DNA of 64,000 nt from Rhodobacter sp. TJ_12 (GCF_020023995.1 NZ_NRRD01000001.1:124001-188000), one strand, 5' to 3'; shown: positions 9,376-20,948, counted from the stretch's first letter. Notes: generated by a model from the sequence alone, not told the origin. A program made the numbers and translations.

Positions 9376-10062
9376 ATGGCAGGATTGAAGAAGATCCTTC
9401 TGGTGGATGATGACGACGACCTGCGCGAAGCGCTGGCCGAACAATTGGTGGCAACCGAGGAATTCGAGGTGTTCGAAGCCGCCTCGGGCGCGACCGGGGT
9501 CGAACAGGCGAAAGCCGCGCTTTACGATCTGGTGATCTTGGACGTGGGGCTGCCCGATACCGATGGGCGGGAACTGTGCAAGAAGCTGCGCAAGCAAGGC
9601 GTGAAATGCCCGATCGTGATGCTGACGGGCCATGACACCGATGCCGATACGATCTTGGGCCTTGATAGCGGCGCCAATGATTACATCACCAAGCCGTTCA
9701 AGTTCCCGGTACTGTTGGCGCGCATCCGCGCGCAGCTGCGCACGCATGAACAATCCGAAGATGCGGTGTTCCAGTTGGGGCCGTATACGTTCAAACCCGC
9801 GATGAAGATGTTGATCGACGGCAAAGAGCGTAAGATCCGCCTGACCGAGAAAGAAACCAATATCCTCAAATTCCTTTACCGCGCCCAAGATGGCGTGGTG
9901 GCGCGCGATGTGCTGCTGCATGAGGTTTGGGGCTATAACGCCGGGGTCACCACGCATACGCTGGAAACCCATATTTACCGGCTGCGCCAGAAGATTGAGC
10001 CCGATCCCTCGAACGCGCGGCTTTTGATCACCGAATCCGGCGGCTATCGCTTGGTCGCCTGA
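9376..10062 (+). CDS. OmpR/PhoB-family response regulator
   Basis: The protein has 228 residues. The receiver domain (1-120) has the acidic pocket Asp11/Asp12, the phospho-acceptor Asp56 (LVILDVGLPD), MLTGHD and the TKPFKF lysine. The C-terminal winged helix (about 135-228) contains RLTEKETNILKFLY and VTTHTLETHIYRLRQKIEPDP. ATG at 9376 follows GAAGGAGG. No histidine kinase is adjacent, so the partner is unknown. It resembles the PetR-type regulators described next to cytochrome genes in Rhodobacter, but that assignment is only a suggestion. Confidence 0.9.
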   Translation: MAGLKKILLVDDDDDLREALAEQLVATEEFEVFEAASGATGVEQAKAALYDLVILDVGLPDTDGRELCKKLRKQGVKCPIVMLTGHDTDADTILGLDSGANDYITKPFKFPVLLARIRAQLRTHEQSEDAVFQLGPYTFKPAMKMLIDGKERKIRLTEKETNILKFLYRAQDGVVARDVLLHEVWGYNAGVTTHTLETHIYRLRQKIEPDPSNARLLITESGGYRLVA

Positions 10063-10075
10063 GGCATAACCAAAA

Positions 10076-10103
10076 GGGAGGGCGTGGCCCTCCCTGTCCT
10101 TTT
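10076..10103. terminator. bidirectional terminator between response regulator and DUF3775 gene
   Basis: An 8-bp perfect stem (gggagggc / gccctccc, loop gtg) is flanked by AAAA on the left and TGTCCTTTT on the right, so it can act on both strands. It sits between two convergent genes. Confidence 0.8.
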
Positions 10104-10124
10104 GCACCCGAGGCGGCGCGGTCC

Positions 10125-10469
10125 CTAGACGGTCGGGTGAATGTCTTCTTCGGCTTCTTCAAGGCTGATACCCAGCGCGTTCAGCCCGTCTTCCAGATAA
10201 TCGGCCAGCATCGGCACCCCCAGAAGGTAATCCTCGGTGGGGGCGGTCGCTTCGGCTTGGGCGGTGGCATAGGCCTCGCCAAATTCCGAAGCGTCATAGG
10301 TTTCGCGCCCGATCCACATCACGGCAGTCAGCGCGGCCTTCTCATCGTCGTTCAAATTCTCGATGAAGGCGCGCAATTCCCGCGCCTTGCCCGACCCCGG
10401 AAAATCGGAATCGAATTTGCGTGCGCGGATGATGACATGGGCGATTTTTGACGGGCTGATCGGCAACAT
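10125..10469 (-). CDS. DUF3775 protein
   Basis: A 114-residue acidic cytoplasmic protein that starts with the conserved ISPSKIAHVIIRARKFD segment of DUF3775 and contains LNDDEKAALTAVMWIGRE, both usual for the family. Function is unknown. The ATG at 10469 has a GGAGAG site. It lies just downstream of rmuC on the same strand, separated by 55 bases. Confidence 0.8.
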   Translation of the reverse strand: MLPISPSKIAHVIIRARKFDSDFPGSGKARELRAFIENLNDDEKAALTAVMWIGRETYDASEFGEAYATAQAEATAPTEDYLLGVPMLADYLEDGLNALGISLEEAEEDIHPTV

Positions 10470-10524
10470 GGAAGTCTCTCCTTGCGATCAGTGTCGCCGG
10501 TCACGGGGCCGTGTGCAAGCTTAT

Positions 10525-11685
10525 TCAGCGCTCGATCGGGATCACTTTCGATGTCGGTCCGGGCTCTTTCGCCAGGTCTTCAAAATCGAAGTTATCCAGC
10601 CGATGTGCCCGCTTTCCCGCCTTTTCGGCAGAGATACGGATTTCCTCAATATCTTTGGCCGCCATTGCGAAATGCCGGTCCAAATTCGACACACGCCCGC
10701 CCAGCCGTTCCACATCGCCATAAAGCGCGGCCAGTTCGCGCCGGATCGCCCCCGCCTGCTCGCGCATCCGCGCGTCTTTCAAAACGGCACGCATCGTGTG
10801 CAGCGTCGCCATGCAGGTGGTGGGCGAGACGATCCAGACCTTGGCGGCAAATCCCTCGCGCACAAGTTCGGGGAAATTGCCATGCAATTCGGCATAGACC
10901 GCCTCAGAGGGCAAAAACATCAGCGCACCATCGGCGGTTTCGCCCTCAATGATATAGCGATCCGAAATCGCCCGAATGTGGCTGCGCACCGAAATGCGCA
11001 TCATCCGCTGTGCTTCGATGATCTGGCTTTGGTTCTCGGCCCGGCGCAGCGCTTCATAGGCTTCCAGCGGGAATTTGCTGTCGACCACAATCGGCCCCGG
11101 CGGATTGGGCAGATGGATCAAACAATCGGCCCGACGTCCATTCGACAGTGTGGCCTGCATCGTGAACGCATCCGAGGGCAGCGCCTTTTTCACGATGTCA
11201 TGCAGTTGGATTTCGCCAAAAGCGCCGCGGGTTTGCTTGTTTGACAGAATATCTTGCAGCCCCAGCACATTGCCCGACAGCTTTTCGATATTCGCCTGCG
11301 CTTTGTCGATGGCATTCAGCCGTTGCTGCAAATCGCCAAGGCTGCGCGCGGTGCGGGTGGCCGAGCCATGCAGGCTTTCGCTCATCGCCCGGTTCACCTC
11401 GGCCAGCCGCGATTCCATCAGCGACAACATCTTCGCTTGGCTTGCTGCCTGCGCCTCTGAGACATGATGCAGCCCGCCCGCCAATTGCTGCTGGCCGTCC
11501 GAGAGCGTCTGCACCCGTTGCGCCAGTTGCATCAGGTTCCCGGTCAATGGCTCGACCGCGCGCGAGGCCCGTGCCACCGCACGCAAGACCAAAAGCAGGA
11601 GCAAAAACACCAAAGCCGCCGCGCCAAGCGTCCCCTGCACAAGCGGGTCGTGCAGGTCGATCAGGTGAGTGCCAAGCTCGATCAT
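10525..11685 (-). CDS. rmuC: DNA recombination protein RmuC
   Basis: The protein has 386 residues: an N-terminal membrane helix (about residues 20-40), a coiled-coil region to about 140, and the RmuC core with [49 protein letters not shown] and [18 protein letters not shown]. RmuC limits DNA inversion and rearrangement and has a restriction-nuclease-like fold. The start overlaps the mutL stop by 4 bases (ATGA), which links two genome-stability genes translationally. Confidence 0.93.
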   Translation of the reverse strand: MIELGTHLIDLHDPLVQGTLGAAALVFLLLLLVLRAVARASRAVEPLTGNLMQLAQRVQTLSDGQQQLAGGLHHVSEAQAASQAKMLSLMESRLAEVNRAMSESLHGSATRTARSLGDLQQRLNAIDKAQANIEKLSGNVLGLQDILSNKQTRGAFGEIQLHDIVKKALPSDAFTMQATLSNGRRADCLIHLPNPPGPIVVDSKFPLEAYEALRRAENQSQIIEAQRMMRISVRSHIRAISDRYIIEGETADGALMFLPSEAVYAELHGNFPELVREGFAAKVWIVSPTTCMATLHTMRAVLKDARMREQAGAIRRELAALYGDVERLGGRVSNLDRHFAMAAKDIEEIRISAEKAGKRAHRLDNFDFEDLAKEPGPTSKVIPIER

Positions 11686-13553
11686 GTGCGCCCGAACAGC
11701 CGCTCAATATCGGAGAGTTTCAACTCCACATAGGTGGGCCGCCCGTGGTTGCATTGGCCCGAATGCGGTGTGGCCTCCATTTCACGCAACAGCGCGTTCA
11801 TTTCCTCGACCCGCATTTGCCGGCCCGAGCGGATCGAACCATGACACGCCATGCGGGACAGAACCGCCTCGATCCGGGCTTGCAGCTTCAGGCTTTCGCC
11901 TTGGTCGGCCAGTTCATCCAGCACATCGCGCAACAGCGCACCGGCATCAATCTCGCCCAAGATCGCGGGGGTTTCACGCACGGCGACCGCGCCGCCGCCA
12001 AAAGGCTCAATCGTCAGACCAAGGCGCTGTAGATCTTCGGCTGCGTCCAGCAGACGCGCGGCATCGCCGGGGGAAAACTCGACGATCTCGGGGATCAGCA
12101 GGGCCTGCGCCGCCACGCCATTTGCTGCCATTTGCTTTTTCAGCCGCTCATAGACCAGCCGTTCATGCGCGGCATGCTGATCCACGATCACCATGCCATT
12201 TTCGGTCTGCGCGACGATGTAATTTTCGTGCACTTGCGCGCGCGCGGCTCCCAAAGGCTGGCGGGTTAATTCCGGCGTCGCCTCCGGCACCGGCTCGACC
12301 CGCGCACTGGGGGCAAAGGGTTCGGGCGCGGGCCCGGTGAAGGGCTGTGGCGCCTCGTCAAAGCTATGGAGCGGCATCTGCGCGGCATAGGCGCTTTGGC
12401 GCGCGCCATAGCTTGGCCGATCCATCTGATAGACGCGCGGCGGGCCCGCAGGTTCGGGCTGCATCGCGCCCAGCGTTGCCGTGGCCACGGTTGACGATGC
12501 CCGATGCCCCGCTTGTGCCAAAGCATGACGAATGCCCGTCACAATCAACCCGCGCGGCACGCCCGCCTCGCGAAAGCGCACCTCGGCTTTGGCGGGGTGC
12601 ACGTTCACATCGACTCGCTCCGGGTCGCAGGTCAGGAACAGCGCCGCCGCCGGATGCCGGTCCCGGGACAGAAAATCCATATATGCGGCGCGCAAAGCAC
12701 CCAATAGCATCCGGTCGCGCACCGGGCGGCCATTGACGAACAAAAACTGCTCCACCGCCGCGCCGCGTGAATAGGTGGGCAACGCGGCATAGCCGGTCAG
12801 ACGAATGCCCTCGCGTTCCGCATCCAGCGGCACCGCATTTTCGGCAAAGGCGCGGCCCAGAACCCGGCCCAGCCGCCCGGACAAAGCATCGAATAATTCA
12901 CCCTGTTCGGCATCGGCGCGGAAAATCTCGCGGCCGGTGTCGCCCTTCACCTCGCGCAGGGTGAAGCTGACATAAGGCTCCGCCATGGCAAGACGCTTGA
13001 TCACATCGGAAATCGCCTGCGCCTCGGCCCGGTCGGTGCGCAGGAATTTCAGCCGCGCCGGGGTGGCATAGAACAGATCGCGCAATTCCACCACGGTGCC
13101 GGATGTCAGCGCCGCCGGTTTGACCGGGCCCATCGTGCCGCCCGCCACGGTGATCTGCATGGCCTCTTCGCCCGCCACGCGCGAGGTGATGGTAAGCCGC
13201 CCCACCGCCCCCAAAGAGGGCAAAGCCTCGCCGCGAAAGCCGAAGCTACGAATATTCAAAAGATCGGTGCCATCAATCTTCGAGGTGGCATGCCGCGAAA
13301 GCGCGAGCGGCAAATCTTCGCCCGTCATCCCGCAGCCGTCATCGGTGATGCGGATCAGCGTTTTGCCACCATCGGCATAGGCCACATCGATCCGGCTGGC
13401 CCCGGCATCCAGTGCGTTTTCGACCAGTTCCTTCACGGCAGAGGCAGGGCGCTCTACCACTTCGCCCGCCGCGATCCGGTTCGCGGCGGCTTCATCCAAC
13501 TGTCGGATCACGGGGCGCTCATTCGCGCCTATCTTGCGGGGTTCTGCGTTCAT
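11682..13553 (-). CDS. mutL: DNA mismatch repair protein MutL
   Basis: The protein has 623 residues. The N-terminal GHKL ATPase has [22 protein letters not shown] and [10 protein letters not shown], followed by a transducer domain ([20 protein letters not shown]). A proline/alanine-rich linker (about 340-440) leads to the C-terminal dimerization domain with [11 protein letters not shown] and [12 protein letters not shown]; the endonuclease-type MutL motif should be tested by alignment. ATG 13553 is the first ATG in frame; an upstream TTG at 13580 is possible. It is the first gene of the mutL-rmuC pair. Confidence 0.95.
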   Translation of the reverse strand: MNAEPRKIGANERPVIRQLDEAAANRIAAGEVVERPASAVKELVENALDAGASRIDVAYADGGKTLIRITDDGCGMTGEDLPLALSRHATSKIDGTDLLNIRSFGFRGEALPSLGAVGRLTITSRVAGEEAMQITVAGGTMGPVKPAALTSGTVVELRDLFYATPARLKFLRTDRAEAQAISDVIKRLAMAEPYVSFTLREVKGDTGREIFRADAEQGELFDALSGRLGRVLGRAFAENAVPLDAEREGIRLTGYAALPTYSRGAAVEQFLFVNGRPVRDRMLLGALRAAYMDFLSRDRHPAAALFLTCDPERVDVNVHPAKAEVRFREAGVPRGLIVTGIRHALAQAGHRASSTVATATLGAMQPEPAGPPRVYQMDRPSYGARQSAYAAQMPLHSFDEAPQPFTGPAPEPFAPSARVEPVPEATPELTRQPLGAARAQVHENYIVAQTENGMVIVDQHAAHERLVYERLKKQMAANGVAAQALLIPEIVEFSPGDAARLLDAAEDLQRLGLTIEPFGGGAVAVRETPAILGEIDAGALLRDVLDELADQGESLKLQARIEAVLSRMACHGSIRSGRQMRVEEMNALLREMEATPHSGQCNHGRPTYVELKLSDIERLFGRT

Positions 13554-13603
13554 TCCACTAGGGATAGCATAACCCCCCAAGCGCCTAAAGAGATTCGGGG
13601 CGC

Positions 13604-14920
13604 CTAGTTCAGACCCACGGGCTGGCCCGCCACGACAAAGCGCAGCGCATCGGCATGCAGCACGCGTTGCGCGACCCGAGCCACGTCTTCGGCGGTTACC
13701 GCCTCGACCTGTTCATTGCGGGTGTTTATGTAATCAATCGGCATATGGTTGAGCTGCATGCCCGCCAGAATATCGGCGATCTTTCCATTGCCATCAAAGC
13801 GCAAAGGATAGGCGCCGGTCAGATAGGTCTTGGCGTCGCGCAGTTCGGCCTCTGTTACGGCGCCGCTGGCGGCACGCGCCCATTCGGCCTTCACGATCTC
13901 GATCGCCTCGGCGACCTTTTCATTGGCCGAGGCAAAACTGCCCTGCCATGTCTCGGCCAAATCCTTGGGCACCAGATAGGTGTAAATCCCATAGGTCAGA
14001 CCACGCTTTTCGCGCACCTCTTCCATCAGCCGCGATGAAAAGCCCCCCGCGCCAAGGATCTGGTTGAGCACGTAAGCGGCAAAGAAATCGGGATCATCCA
14101 TCGCGATGCCATCTTGACCGAAGACCACGACCGATTGCGGCGTGTCAAAGGGCACAACGGTGACGCCGCCGCTTAGCCCCAGTTCGGCGCGGGGCGGCAT
14201 TTCGGCCCCGGTTTCGGGCAGATCGCCCAAAAGCGTATCCAGAAGCGGCCCCAATTCCTCGGGCGTGATATCCCCCACGGCAGAGACAATCACCCGGTCG
14301 CGGGCCATCACCCGGGCCTTGGCGTCAAACATGTCTTCGCGGGTCAGGGCCTGCACGCTTTCCATCGTCCCGTTGCGCGACGATCCATAGGGATGATCGC
14401 CATAGGCCAGCTTGCGAAAGGTTTCGCCAGCCAGATGATTGGGGTCTTGCGCATCCGAGGCGATGATCGACAAAACCTGTCCCCGCACCCGGTCGACCGA
14501 GGCTTGGTCAAAATGCGGCTCGATCAGCGCGCCGCGCAACAAATCCACTGCTTGCGCGCGGTTCTCGCTCAGCATCCGGGCCGAGATCGACAGCGCATCA
14601 TCATCCACGTCAAAGCGGAAGCTGGCGGCCAATGCCTCTTGCGCGGCGGCAAAGCCTTGGCTGTCGAGATCGGCCGAGCCTTCCTCCAGCGTGGCGGTCA
14701 TCAGATTGATCGCACCGCGTTTGCCCGGCGCATCAAGGCTGGCCCCGCCGCGAAACCGGATTTCAAGCGCGGTGAACGGAATGTCATGTGCCTCCACCAG
14801 CCAAGCGCGAATGCCTTTGGGCGAGGTGACTTCCTCGATCTCAAGCGCATGGGCGGGCAGGGCCAGAAGCGCCGCGAACAGGGTCAGCGCGGCAAGGCGC
14901 AGGCGTAGGGCCATGGTCAT
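13604..14920 (-). CDS. M16 peptidase-like protein without zinc motif
   Basis: A 438-residue secreted protein: signal peptide [25 protein letters not shown], then an M16 N-terminal domain ([26 protein letters not shown]) and the C-terminal [10 protein letters not shown] region. The expected HXXEH zinc site is replaced by GAINLM, so it is probably the non-catalytic partner of the next-door M16 protein, as in processing-peptidase-type heterodimers. Start and stop codons overlap the partner gene (ATGA, 14917-14920). The likely site of action is the periplasm. Confidence 0.88.
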   Translation of the reverse strand: MTMALRLRLAALTLFAALLALPAHALEIEEVTSPKGIRAWLVEAHDIPFTALEIRFRGGASLDAPGKRGAINLMTATLEEGSADLDSQGFAAAQEALAASFRFDVDDDALSISARMLSENRAQAVDLLRGALIEPHFDQASVDRVRGQVLSIIASDAQDPNHLAGETFRKLAYGDHPYGSSRNGTMESVQALTREDMFDAKARVMARDRVIVSAVGDITPEELGPLLDTLLGDLPETGAEMPPRAELGLSGGVTVVPFDTPQSVVVFGQDGIAMDDPDFFAAYVLNQILGAGGFSSRLMEEVREKRGLTYGIYTYLVPKDLAETWQGSFASANEKVAEAIEIVKAEWARAASGAVTEAELRDAKTYLTGAYPLRFDGNGKIADILAGMQLNHMPIDYINTRNEQVEAVTAEDVARVAQRVLHADALRFVVAGQPVGLN

Positions 14921-16311
14921 TGTGCCACCTCCGGGGCCAGTGCGGGCGGCGTGGCAGTGCCCGAGGCCGGCAGGGCGGCGGTGCTGGGCGCGGCCTTGGC
15001 CGGTTCGGCGTAAACGGTGACCGCATGGGTCGGGTCAAACAGGCGGCGCGCGGCGTCCATCACCTCTTCGGGGGTGACCGACATCAGCGCCGCAGGCCAT
15101 GCCTCGACATCGGCAATCGTGAAGCCAGAGGCCAGCGCCTCGCCATAGCGATGCGCAAGGGCTTGTGTGTTGTCCCGCTCGTAAATCTGTGCGGCGCGAA
15201 TTTGGGTGCGAATGCGTTCGAATTGCGCGGGATCGATCCCGGCGGCCAGAAACTCTTCCAGCGCCTTGTCGAGCGAGGCTTCCAGATCCGCCAGCGGCAC
15301 ATCGCGCGCGGGCATCGTCGCCAGCGAAAAAGTGGTCGGGTCCACCGACATGCCGTCATAGCCTGCCGAGGCATGGATCGCATCACCCGCTTCGAACACC
15401 AGTTTGCGGCCCAGAACCGAGGTTGCGGCATTGCCGCCCAGAACCTCGGCCAGAATTGTCAGTGCGGCGGCGGTGCGCTGGTCGCCCGGATTCCGCTCGG
15501 GGGCCAGATAGGTGCGCATCAGATAAGGCTGCGCGATGCGCGGATCGCGGAAGGTGATGCGCCGTTCTGCCAGTTGCGGCGGTTCTTGCGGGCGGACACG
15601 CGGTGGAATATCGGCCGAGGGAGCCAGCGGACCATAATAGGTTTGCGCCAAATCGCGCACCTGGTCTGGGGTGACATCGCCTGCCACGACCAACACGGCA
15701 TTGTTGGGGGCGTAATAGCGTTGATACCATTCCAGCGCATCGTCGCGGGTCAGCGCCTCCATTTCCTGCCGCCAGCCGATCACCGGGGTGCCATAAGGGC
15801 TATTGAGGAATTGCGCGGCGCGCATCTGTTCGCGCAAAAGCGCGCTTGGATCGCTGTCGGTGCGCTGGGCGCGTTCTTCCAAGATCACTTCGCGCTCGGT
15901 CTGCCAATCGTCGGGCGAGATATGCAGATGGCGCATCCGATCGGCTTCCATCTTCATCACCAGTTCCAGCCGGTCGGCGGCGATGCGCTGGTGATAGGCG
16001 GTGTAATCATACGAGGTGAAAGCATTGTCAGAACCGCCATTGGCCGCCACAACCTTTGACAATTCGCCCGGGGCCAGCGTGTCGGTGCCTTTGAACATCA
16101 GATGTTCAAGGTAATGCGCAATGCCGGATTTGCTCCGCTTTTCATCGGCGGCCCCCGCTTTATACCAGACCATCTGCACCACGACGGGGGCCCGATGATC
16201 CTCGATCACCACGGTTTCAAGCCCATTGGGAAGGGTGAAATGCGTCACCGGCGCGGCTATGGCGCCCATGGTCGAAATGGCAAAAACAGCGGCGGCAAGA
16301 ACGGCGCGCAT
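14917..16311 (-). CDS. M16 family zinc metallopeptidase
   Basis: A 464-residue protein with signal peptide MRAVLAAAVFAISTMGAIAA. The inverted zinc motif HYLEH is at residues 66-70 and the downstream glutamates lie in the ELVMKMEADRM helix, so it should be an active periplasmic peptidase. The ATG at 16311 has a GGAGGG site; the nine residues upstream of it in frame would spoil the signal peptide. It is paired with the inactive M16 subunit downstream. Its natural substrate is unknown. Confidence 0.9.
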   Translation of the reverse strand: MRAVLAAAVFAISTMGAIAAPVTHFTLPNGLETVVIEDHRAPVVVQMVWYKAGAADEKRSKSGIAHYLEHLMFKGTDTLAPGELSKVVAANGGSDNAFTSYDYTAYHQRIAADRLELVMKMEADRMRHLHISPDDWQTEREVILEERAQRTDSDPSALLREQMRAAQFLNSPYGTPVIGWRQEMEALTRDDALEWYQRYYAPNNAVLVVAGDVTPDQVRDLAQTYYGPLAPSADIPPRVRPQEPPQLAERRITFRDPRIAQPYLMRTYLAPERNPGDQRTAAALTILAEVLGGNAATSVLGRKLVFEAGDAIHASAGYDGMSVDPTTFSLATMPARDVPLADLEASLDKALEEFLAAGIDPAQFERIRTQIRAAQIYERDNTQALAHRYGEALASGFTIADVEAWPAALMSVTPEEVMDAARRLFDPTHAVTVYAEPAKAAPSTAALPASGTATPPALAPEVAQ

Positions 16312-16402
16312 GGAACCCTCCGTGAAAACTGCGCTCAAAGTAGTGGCGCGGGCCGACGATACAACCGCGTGCGACCGGCTTTGACGCAGGTTTGATCGCG
16401 CG

Positions 16403-16954
16403 TTATGGCAACACGTCTTGCGCCAGACCCGAGGGCGGGGCGGCGGGGGTGCGGGCCCCGGCCTTGCGCCACCGTTCCAACTCGGCAGCCTTGTCGAGCG
16501 ACATCGGCCGATAGGCTTTGTAATAAACCGTCACGTTGAAAAGCCGCTCCAGCAAGCGCCCGTCATGGTCGCGGCGGTATTGCAGGTCTTCCTCGGCCAG
16601 ACGGTCGCGGATATCGGCTCCGGTGCCGAACCGGCCCGCGCGCGCCAAAAGCGCGCCATCGCCGCGCGGCACGCCATTGGGCTTGAGTCGTTCGGGGTTG
16701 CCGCCCAGTGCCGCCACGGCATCGGCTTCGGGCGTGGGGTCGGTGATGTTGGTGCCGCCCGGCGTCGGATCGGGCAGTTGCGCCAGATCCTCGGGCATCT
16801 CCAGCGGTTTGGTGGGCAGAATGCCGAATTCATCCGGCCCGGCGGTCGAAGAGCGCAGGTGCATCAACTCGGGTGTCTTGTCGGATCGCGAACAGCCAGC
16901 CAAGGCCAGCGCCATCACCAGCGCAATCCCGAGCGTGTTCGTCACCGATCGCAT
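16403..16954 (-). CDS. DUF3035 lipoprotein (BamF-like)
   Basis: A 183-residue lipoprotein with lipobox ALAG-Cys21, followed by the DUF3035 region PDEFGILPTKPLEMPEDLAQLPDPTPGG. In Caulobacter, a protein of this type (BamF) belongs to the outer-membrane beta-barrel assembly complex; I transfer that role only tentatively. It lies upstream of the two M16 genes on the same strand with a 91-base gap. Confidence 0.75.
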   Translation of the reverse strand: MRSVTNTLGIALVMALALAGCSRSDKTPELMHLRSSTAGPDEFGILPTKPLEMPEDLAQLPDPTPGGTNITDPTPEADAVAALGGNPERLKPNGVPRGDGALLARAGRFGTGADIRDRLAEEDLQYRRDHDGRLLERLFNVTVYYKAYRPMSLDKAAELERWRKAGARTPAAPPSGLAQDVLP

Positions 16955-17025
16955 AGGCCACCCCATTGCAAGTTCCTGCCCCGTCTTAGCCTATCGCCGT
17001 CGCCGCGTCACGCCCCAATGGCGGG

Positions 17026-17505
17026 CTAGCTGCGGCGTTTCGCATTGCCCTCGCCGGTGAAAAACACCAGCCCCGCAGCGCCTGCGAAAATCGCAATATC
17101 GGCTACGTTGAACGAATAGGGGTTTTGCCAGAACGGCAAGGACATGTTGAGAAAATCCGCCACCGCGCCATAGGCGAGCCGGTCGATCACATTGCCAAGC
17201 GCCCCGCCGATCAGCAGCCCCGAGGCGAGATGCGCGCGGCGCGCATGCGTCCCACGCGCGACCCAGCCCCAGACCCATGCCGAAATCGCCAGCGCGATCA
17301 CGATCAGCGCCCAGCGGGTGATCTCATCTTCGCCCGAAAACAGGCCGAAGTTGATCCCCCGGTTCCACGCCATGCGCAGATTGAACCACGGGGGATACAC
17401 GTCGATCGCGCCGACCCGGTCGAGGGCCATCAGATGCACGACGATGTATTTCGACACTTGGTCGAGCATTAACACCGCCGCACTGGTCCAGCCCACCAAC
17501 CGCAT
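17026..17505 (-). CDS. lspA: lipoprotein signal peptidase II
   Basis: The 159-residue inner-membrane protein has four predicted membrane helices and the catalytic aspartates in GNVIDRL and FNVADIAI. It cleaves signal peptides of lipidated prolipoproteins, such as the lptE, DUF3576 and DUF3035 products in this window. The ATG at 17505 comes 7 bases after the purH stop with a GAGG site. Placement between purH and lipoprotein genes on one strand suggests co-transcription. Confidence 0.93.
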   Translation of the reverse strand: MRLVGWTSAAVLMLDQVSKYIVVHLMALDRVGAIDVYPPWFNLRMAWNRGINFGLFSGEDEITRWALIVIALAISAWVWGWVARGTHARRAHLASGLLIGGALGNVIDRLAYGAVADFLNMSLPFWQNPYSFNVADIAIFAGAAGLVFFTGEGNAKRRS

Positions 17506-17512
17506 CTGGGCC

Positions 17513-19099
17513 TCAGTGACGGAAGTGGCGCATGCCGGTAAAGACCATGGCCAAGCCACGTTCATTCGCCGCGTCGATCACCTCTTGGTCGCGCATCGAG
17601 CCACCGGGCTGGATAAGCGCGGTCGCCCCCGCTTCGGCTGCGGTGATCAGGCCATCGGCAAAGGGGAAGAACGCATCCGAAGCCACGACCGAGCCTTGGG
17701 TCAGCGGCGCCGCCAAGCCCATCGCCTCTGCCATGTCTTGCGATTTGCGCGCGGCGATCCGGGTGCTGTCGACGCGGCTCATTTGGCCCGCGCCCACGCC
17801 GACGGTGGCCCCGTCTTTGACATAGATGATCGCGTTTGATTTGACGTGTTTGGCCACTTTCCAAGCAAACAGCAGGTCTTTGAGCTCTTGTTCGCTGGGC
17901 GCGCGTTCGGTGACGACCTTCAGATCGTCCAGCGTGATCGCGCCATTGTCTTTGCCCTGCACCAAGAAACCGCCCGCCACTTGGCGATAGGTGGTGATCG
18001 CCGCTTTCGGATCGGGCAACGCGCCGGTGGTCAAAAGGCGCAGGTTTTTCTTGGCGGCGAAAACGGCTTTCGCCTCATCCGTCGCCTCGGGCGCAATCAC
18101 AACCTCGGTGAAGATCTTCACGATCTCTTCGGCGGTCGCCGCATCCAGCGTCTGGTTCAGCGCGATGATCCCGCCAAAGGCCGAGGTGCGGTCACAATCG
18201 AACGCGCGGGTATAGGCTTCGGTCAGCGTCGCCCCGGTGGCCACACCGCAGGGGTTGGCGTGTTTGATGATCGCGCAAGCGGGCGCGGCACGGTCAAACT
18301 CGGCCACCAACTCAAACGCCGCATCGGTGTCGTTGATGTTGTTGTAGCTCAGCTCTTTGCCTTGGTGCTGCGCGGCGGTGGCCACGCCCGGACGGCCCGA
18401 ACCATCCAAGTAGAAGGCGGCCGATTGATGCGGGTTTTCGCCATAACGCAGGGTTTGCGCCAGCTCACCGGCAAAGGCGCGGCGGCGGGGCGTTTCTTCG
18501 CCAATCGCGCCCGCCATCCAAGTGGAAACGGCGGCGTCATAGGCTCCGGTGCGGGCATAGGCGATTTGCGCGAGCTTTTGGCGGAAGGCGAGCGTGGTCG
18601 CCCCGTCATTGGCATCCAGTTCGGCCAGAACCGCGTCGTAATCTTGCACATCGACCACGGTGGCGACAAAGGCATGGTTCTTCGCCGCTGCGCGGATCAT
18701 CGCCGGGCCGCCGATGTCGATGTTTTCGATGCAATCTTCATAGGCCGCGCCTTTGGCCACGGTCGCCTCGAACGGGTAAAGGTTCACAACCAGCAGGTCG
18801 ATCACCTCGATCCCGTGGGTTTCCATCGCGGTGACATGTTCCTTGTTGTCGCGCAGCGCAAGCAAACCGCCATGCACCTTCGGATGCAGCGTTTTCACGC
18901 GGCCATCCATCATTTCGGGAAAGCCCGTCACATCGGCCACGTCGCGCACATTCAGCCCGGCTTCGCGCAGCGTTTTCGCGGTGCCGCCGGTCGAAAGCAG
19001 TTCCACCCCACGCGCCGCCAGCGCACGGGCAAAATCAACAAGCCCGGTCTTGTCAGAAACAGACAGCAGGGCGCGGGTCAGGGGGACGGGTCTGGTCAC
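17513..19099 (-). CDS. purH: bifunctional AICAR transformylase / IMP cyclohydrolase
   Basis: The 528-residue protein catalyses the last two steps of IMP synthesis. The N-terminal cyclohydrolase domain (about 1-195) has [22 protein letters not shown] and [13 protein letters not shown]. The C-terminal transformylase domain has [30 protein letters not shown] and [13 protein letters not shown]. The start is GTG at 19099 with AAAGGA upstream; no earlier ATG is available in frame. Confidence 0.97.
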   Translation of the reverse strand: MTRPVPLTRALLSVSDKTGLVDFARALAARGVELLSTGGTAKTLREAGLNVRDVADVTGFPEMMDGRVKTLHPKVHGGLLALRDNKEHVTAMETHGIEVIDLLVVNLYPFEATVAKGAAYEDCIENIDIGGPAMIRAAAKNHAFVATVVDVQDYDAVLAELDANDGATTLAFRQKLAQIAYARTGAYDAAVSTWMAGAIGEETPRRRAFAGELAQTLRYGENPHQSAAFYLDGSGRPGVATAAQHQGKELSYNNINDTDAAFELVAEFDRAAPACAIIKHANPCGVATGATLTEAYTRAFDCDRTSAFGGIIALNQTLDAATAEEIVKIFTEVVIAPEATDEAKAVFAAKKNLRLLTTGALPDPKAAITTYRQVAGGFLVQGKDNGAITLDDLKVVTERAPSEQELKDLLFAWKVAKHVKSNAIIYVKDGATVGVGAGQMSRVDSTRIAARKSQDMAEAMGLAAPLTQGSVVASDAFFPFADGLITAAEAGATALIQPGGSMRDQEVIDAANERGLAMVFTGMRHFRH

Positions 19100-19116
19100 G
19101 GTGGCAGGTCCTTTGA

Positions 19117-20871
19117 TCAGGTGTCATTGGGAGTCGGCGCAGGCTCGCCGTTGGCCGAGGGGGTATCCTGTGCCTTGGCTAAGGTCCAGTTGATTTGGCT
19201 GATCGGCTCGCGCAGGCGGCCGGAAAGCACGATCTGTTGCGTGGCACGGGGTCGCAGGCGGCCCTTTTCCAGATAGACCGAGGGTGCCAACGACAGATCC
19301 ACCAGACCGTCGAAACGGAAGATCCAGATCTCGCCGGATTTGAGCACCATCGACACCGCCCAGCCGCCCATATCCAGCGCGGCATCGACGTCGGGGTGCA
19401 GATGGAACCGGATCGTGAAGGGAATGCCGCGCAAGGCATCGGCGTCAAGCAAGGCTTCGAACCGGGCCTTATCAGGGGGCGCCATGGCCCCCAGCGTGTC
19501 GGTGCCCGTCAGCCGGTTGCCATCTGGGTCAAGTTCCAACTCTCGGATATGAGTCAGCCCATGGGTCGATAGATAGCCGTCATGGCCAAAAAGCGCATGG
19601 CGCGCCGGGTCGGATTCGGGGCGCATCCAGACCTCTTTCGGGGTCTCGTCGAGCCATGTGCGCGTGGCGCCGCCGCTGCGCGTTGCCGGGCCAAGGCGTG
19701 ACGAAGAATAGCCCTCGATCGCAAGGGTCGAATGGCTGGGCGTGGCGCGGCCCGCGCGGTGCCAATCGGGCCCGAACATCGCGCCAGAGCCGCAATTGAC
19801 AATCAGCGGCCAGCGCCCCGAGGTCAGTTCCATCGCCAAGGTGGAGGCATGCGCATTGGCCGAGGCGGCGCCCTGCGGCGGCGCGGCGGCATCGACGATG
19901 AGGCTGGTGCGCCCGGCATGCAACCGTCCGAAACCCATCGCCAAGTCGCGCGGGGGTGATTGCCGGGCCCCCGATGCGGCCAAGGCCGCGTCCAGCCGCC
20001 CTTCAAGACCGCGCCCGCCGCCGTGAAACCGCGCCAAGCCGCCATCGGCATGGCGCAGCGCGCGCAAGGTGGGCGCGATCCGGGCGATGGCATCCAGATG
20101 CGCGGGCAGGGCGGTGCGACCGGCCTGCGTCATCGCATCGGCGGCCCAGATCAGAAGCGAAAAGACTTCCAGCAATTCTTCGGGGTTGCGGGTCGGGATG
20201 CCGCCGCCCGCATCGACCAGCGCGGCGCATTCGGCGGCCAAGGCCTCTGCCGCCGGGGTGGCGTGATTTTCCATGCCGGTCAGCGCAAGACTGGCGTAAA
20301 TCAGCCCCGTCAGCGCCTCGAACCGCGGCAGGCCTGGGCTGGCCGACCGCCAGCGCCGCGCCAAAAACAGGGTTTGTTGCCCCAAAACGCGAAAGAAGGC
20401 CTCTGCCTGCGTCTTGTCGCGGCCATTGAGCAAAAAGATCGCATGATTGATCAGACGAATGAGCCGCCGCCCGGTCAGGTCTGGCGTCCAGCCGGGCCCC
20501 TTGCCCGCCCCGAAGCGCGCGACCCACTCAAAGGTCCAGCCCTGCGCGCGCTCGCGCGCGGCGCGGTCGCCCACGGCGGCCAGATCATCCAGCCAGGTGC
20601 AGCCGTGCAGGGTTTCTTCAAAGCTTGGGTCCGGCATCGGCAGGTCCCAGATCGACAGATCCGCGCCCTCGACCAAGAACCCGGCGAACAAAAAGTTGCC
20701 CGCGATCAACTGCCGCCCGCGCGCGAAAGAGCCAATGGTGCGGGGCTCGGGCTGGCTGATAAAGCCGGTGGCCGGGCGGGCGCGGGCCACCCGCAAGGCG
20801 GCCAAACGGTCCAGTGCCGCCGTAAAGCGCCCGCGGGGCGCGCCTTTGGAAGATGTTCCGCCGCCTGTCAT
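19117..20871 (-). CDS. heparinase II/III-like protein
   Basis: About 584 residues with the heparinase II/III layout: an alpha-helical N-terminal part ([16 protein letters not shown]-type helices) and a C-terminal beta-sandwich ([39 protein letters not shown]). It may be a polysaccharide lyase; the substrate is unknown and no signal peptide is evident. The ATG at 20871 gives the normal family start; an alternative TTG at 20952 would overlap the rsmB stop by 4 bases and add 27 low-complexity residues. It lies between rsmB and purH on one strand. Confidence 0.8.
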   Translation of the reverse strand: MTGGGTSSKGAPRGRFTAALDRLAALRVARARPATGFISQPEPRTIGSFARGRQLIAGNFLFAGFLVEGADLSIWDLPMPDPSFEETLHGCTWLDDLAAVGDRAARERAQGWTFEWVARFGAGKGPGWTPDLTGRRLIRLINHAIFLLNGRDKTQAEAFFRVLGQQTLFLARRWRSASPGLPRFEALTGLIYASLALTGMENHATPAAEALAAECAALVDAGGGIPTRNPEELLEVFSLLIWAADAMTQAGRTALPAHLDAIARIAPTLRALRHADGGLARFHGGGRGLEGRLDAALAASGARQSPPRDLAMGFGRLHAGRTSLIVDAAAPPQGAASANAHASTLAMELTSGRWPLIVNCGSGAMFGPDWHRAGRATPSHSTLAIEGYSSSRLGPATRSGGATRTWLDETPKEVWMRPESDPARHALFGHDGYLSTHGLTHIRELELDPDGNRLTGTDTLGAMAPPDKARFEALLDADALRGIPFTIRFHLHPDVDAALDMGGWAVSMVLKSGEIWIFRFDGLVDLSLAPSVYLEKGRLRPRATQQIVLSGRLREPISQINWTLAKAQDTPSANGEPAPTPNDT

Positions 20872-20948
20872 GCCCGTTTGGCCCGAAGGCCCGTTGTTGA
20901 GATTGCGCGCACCATAGTGCCGCCCTCGCCCCCTGTCATTTCCTGATT

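Noticed and set aside
17846-19276. A 476-codon plus-strand open frame opposite purH
   Set aside because: No family features; purH covers the region on the minus strand.
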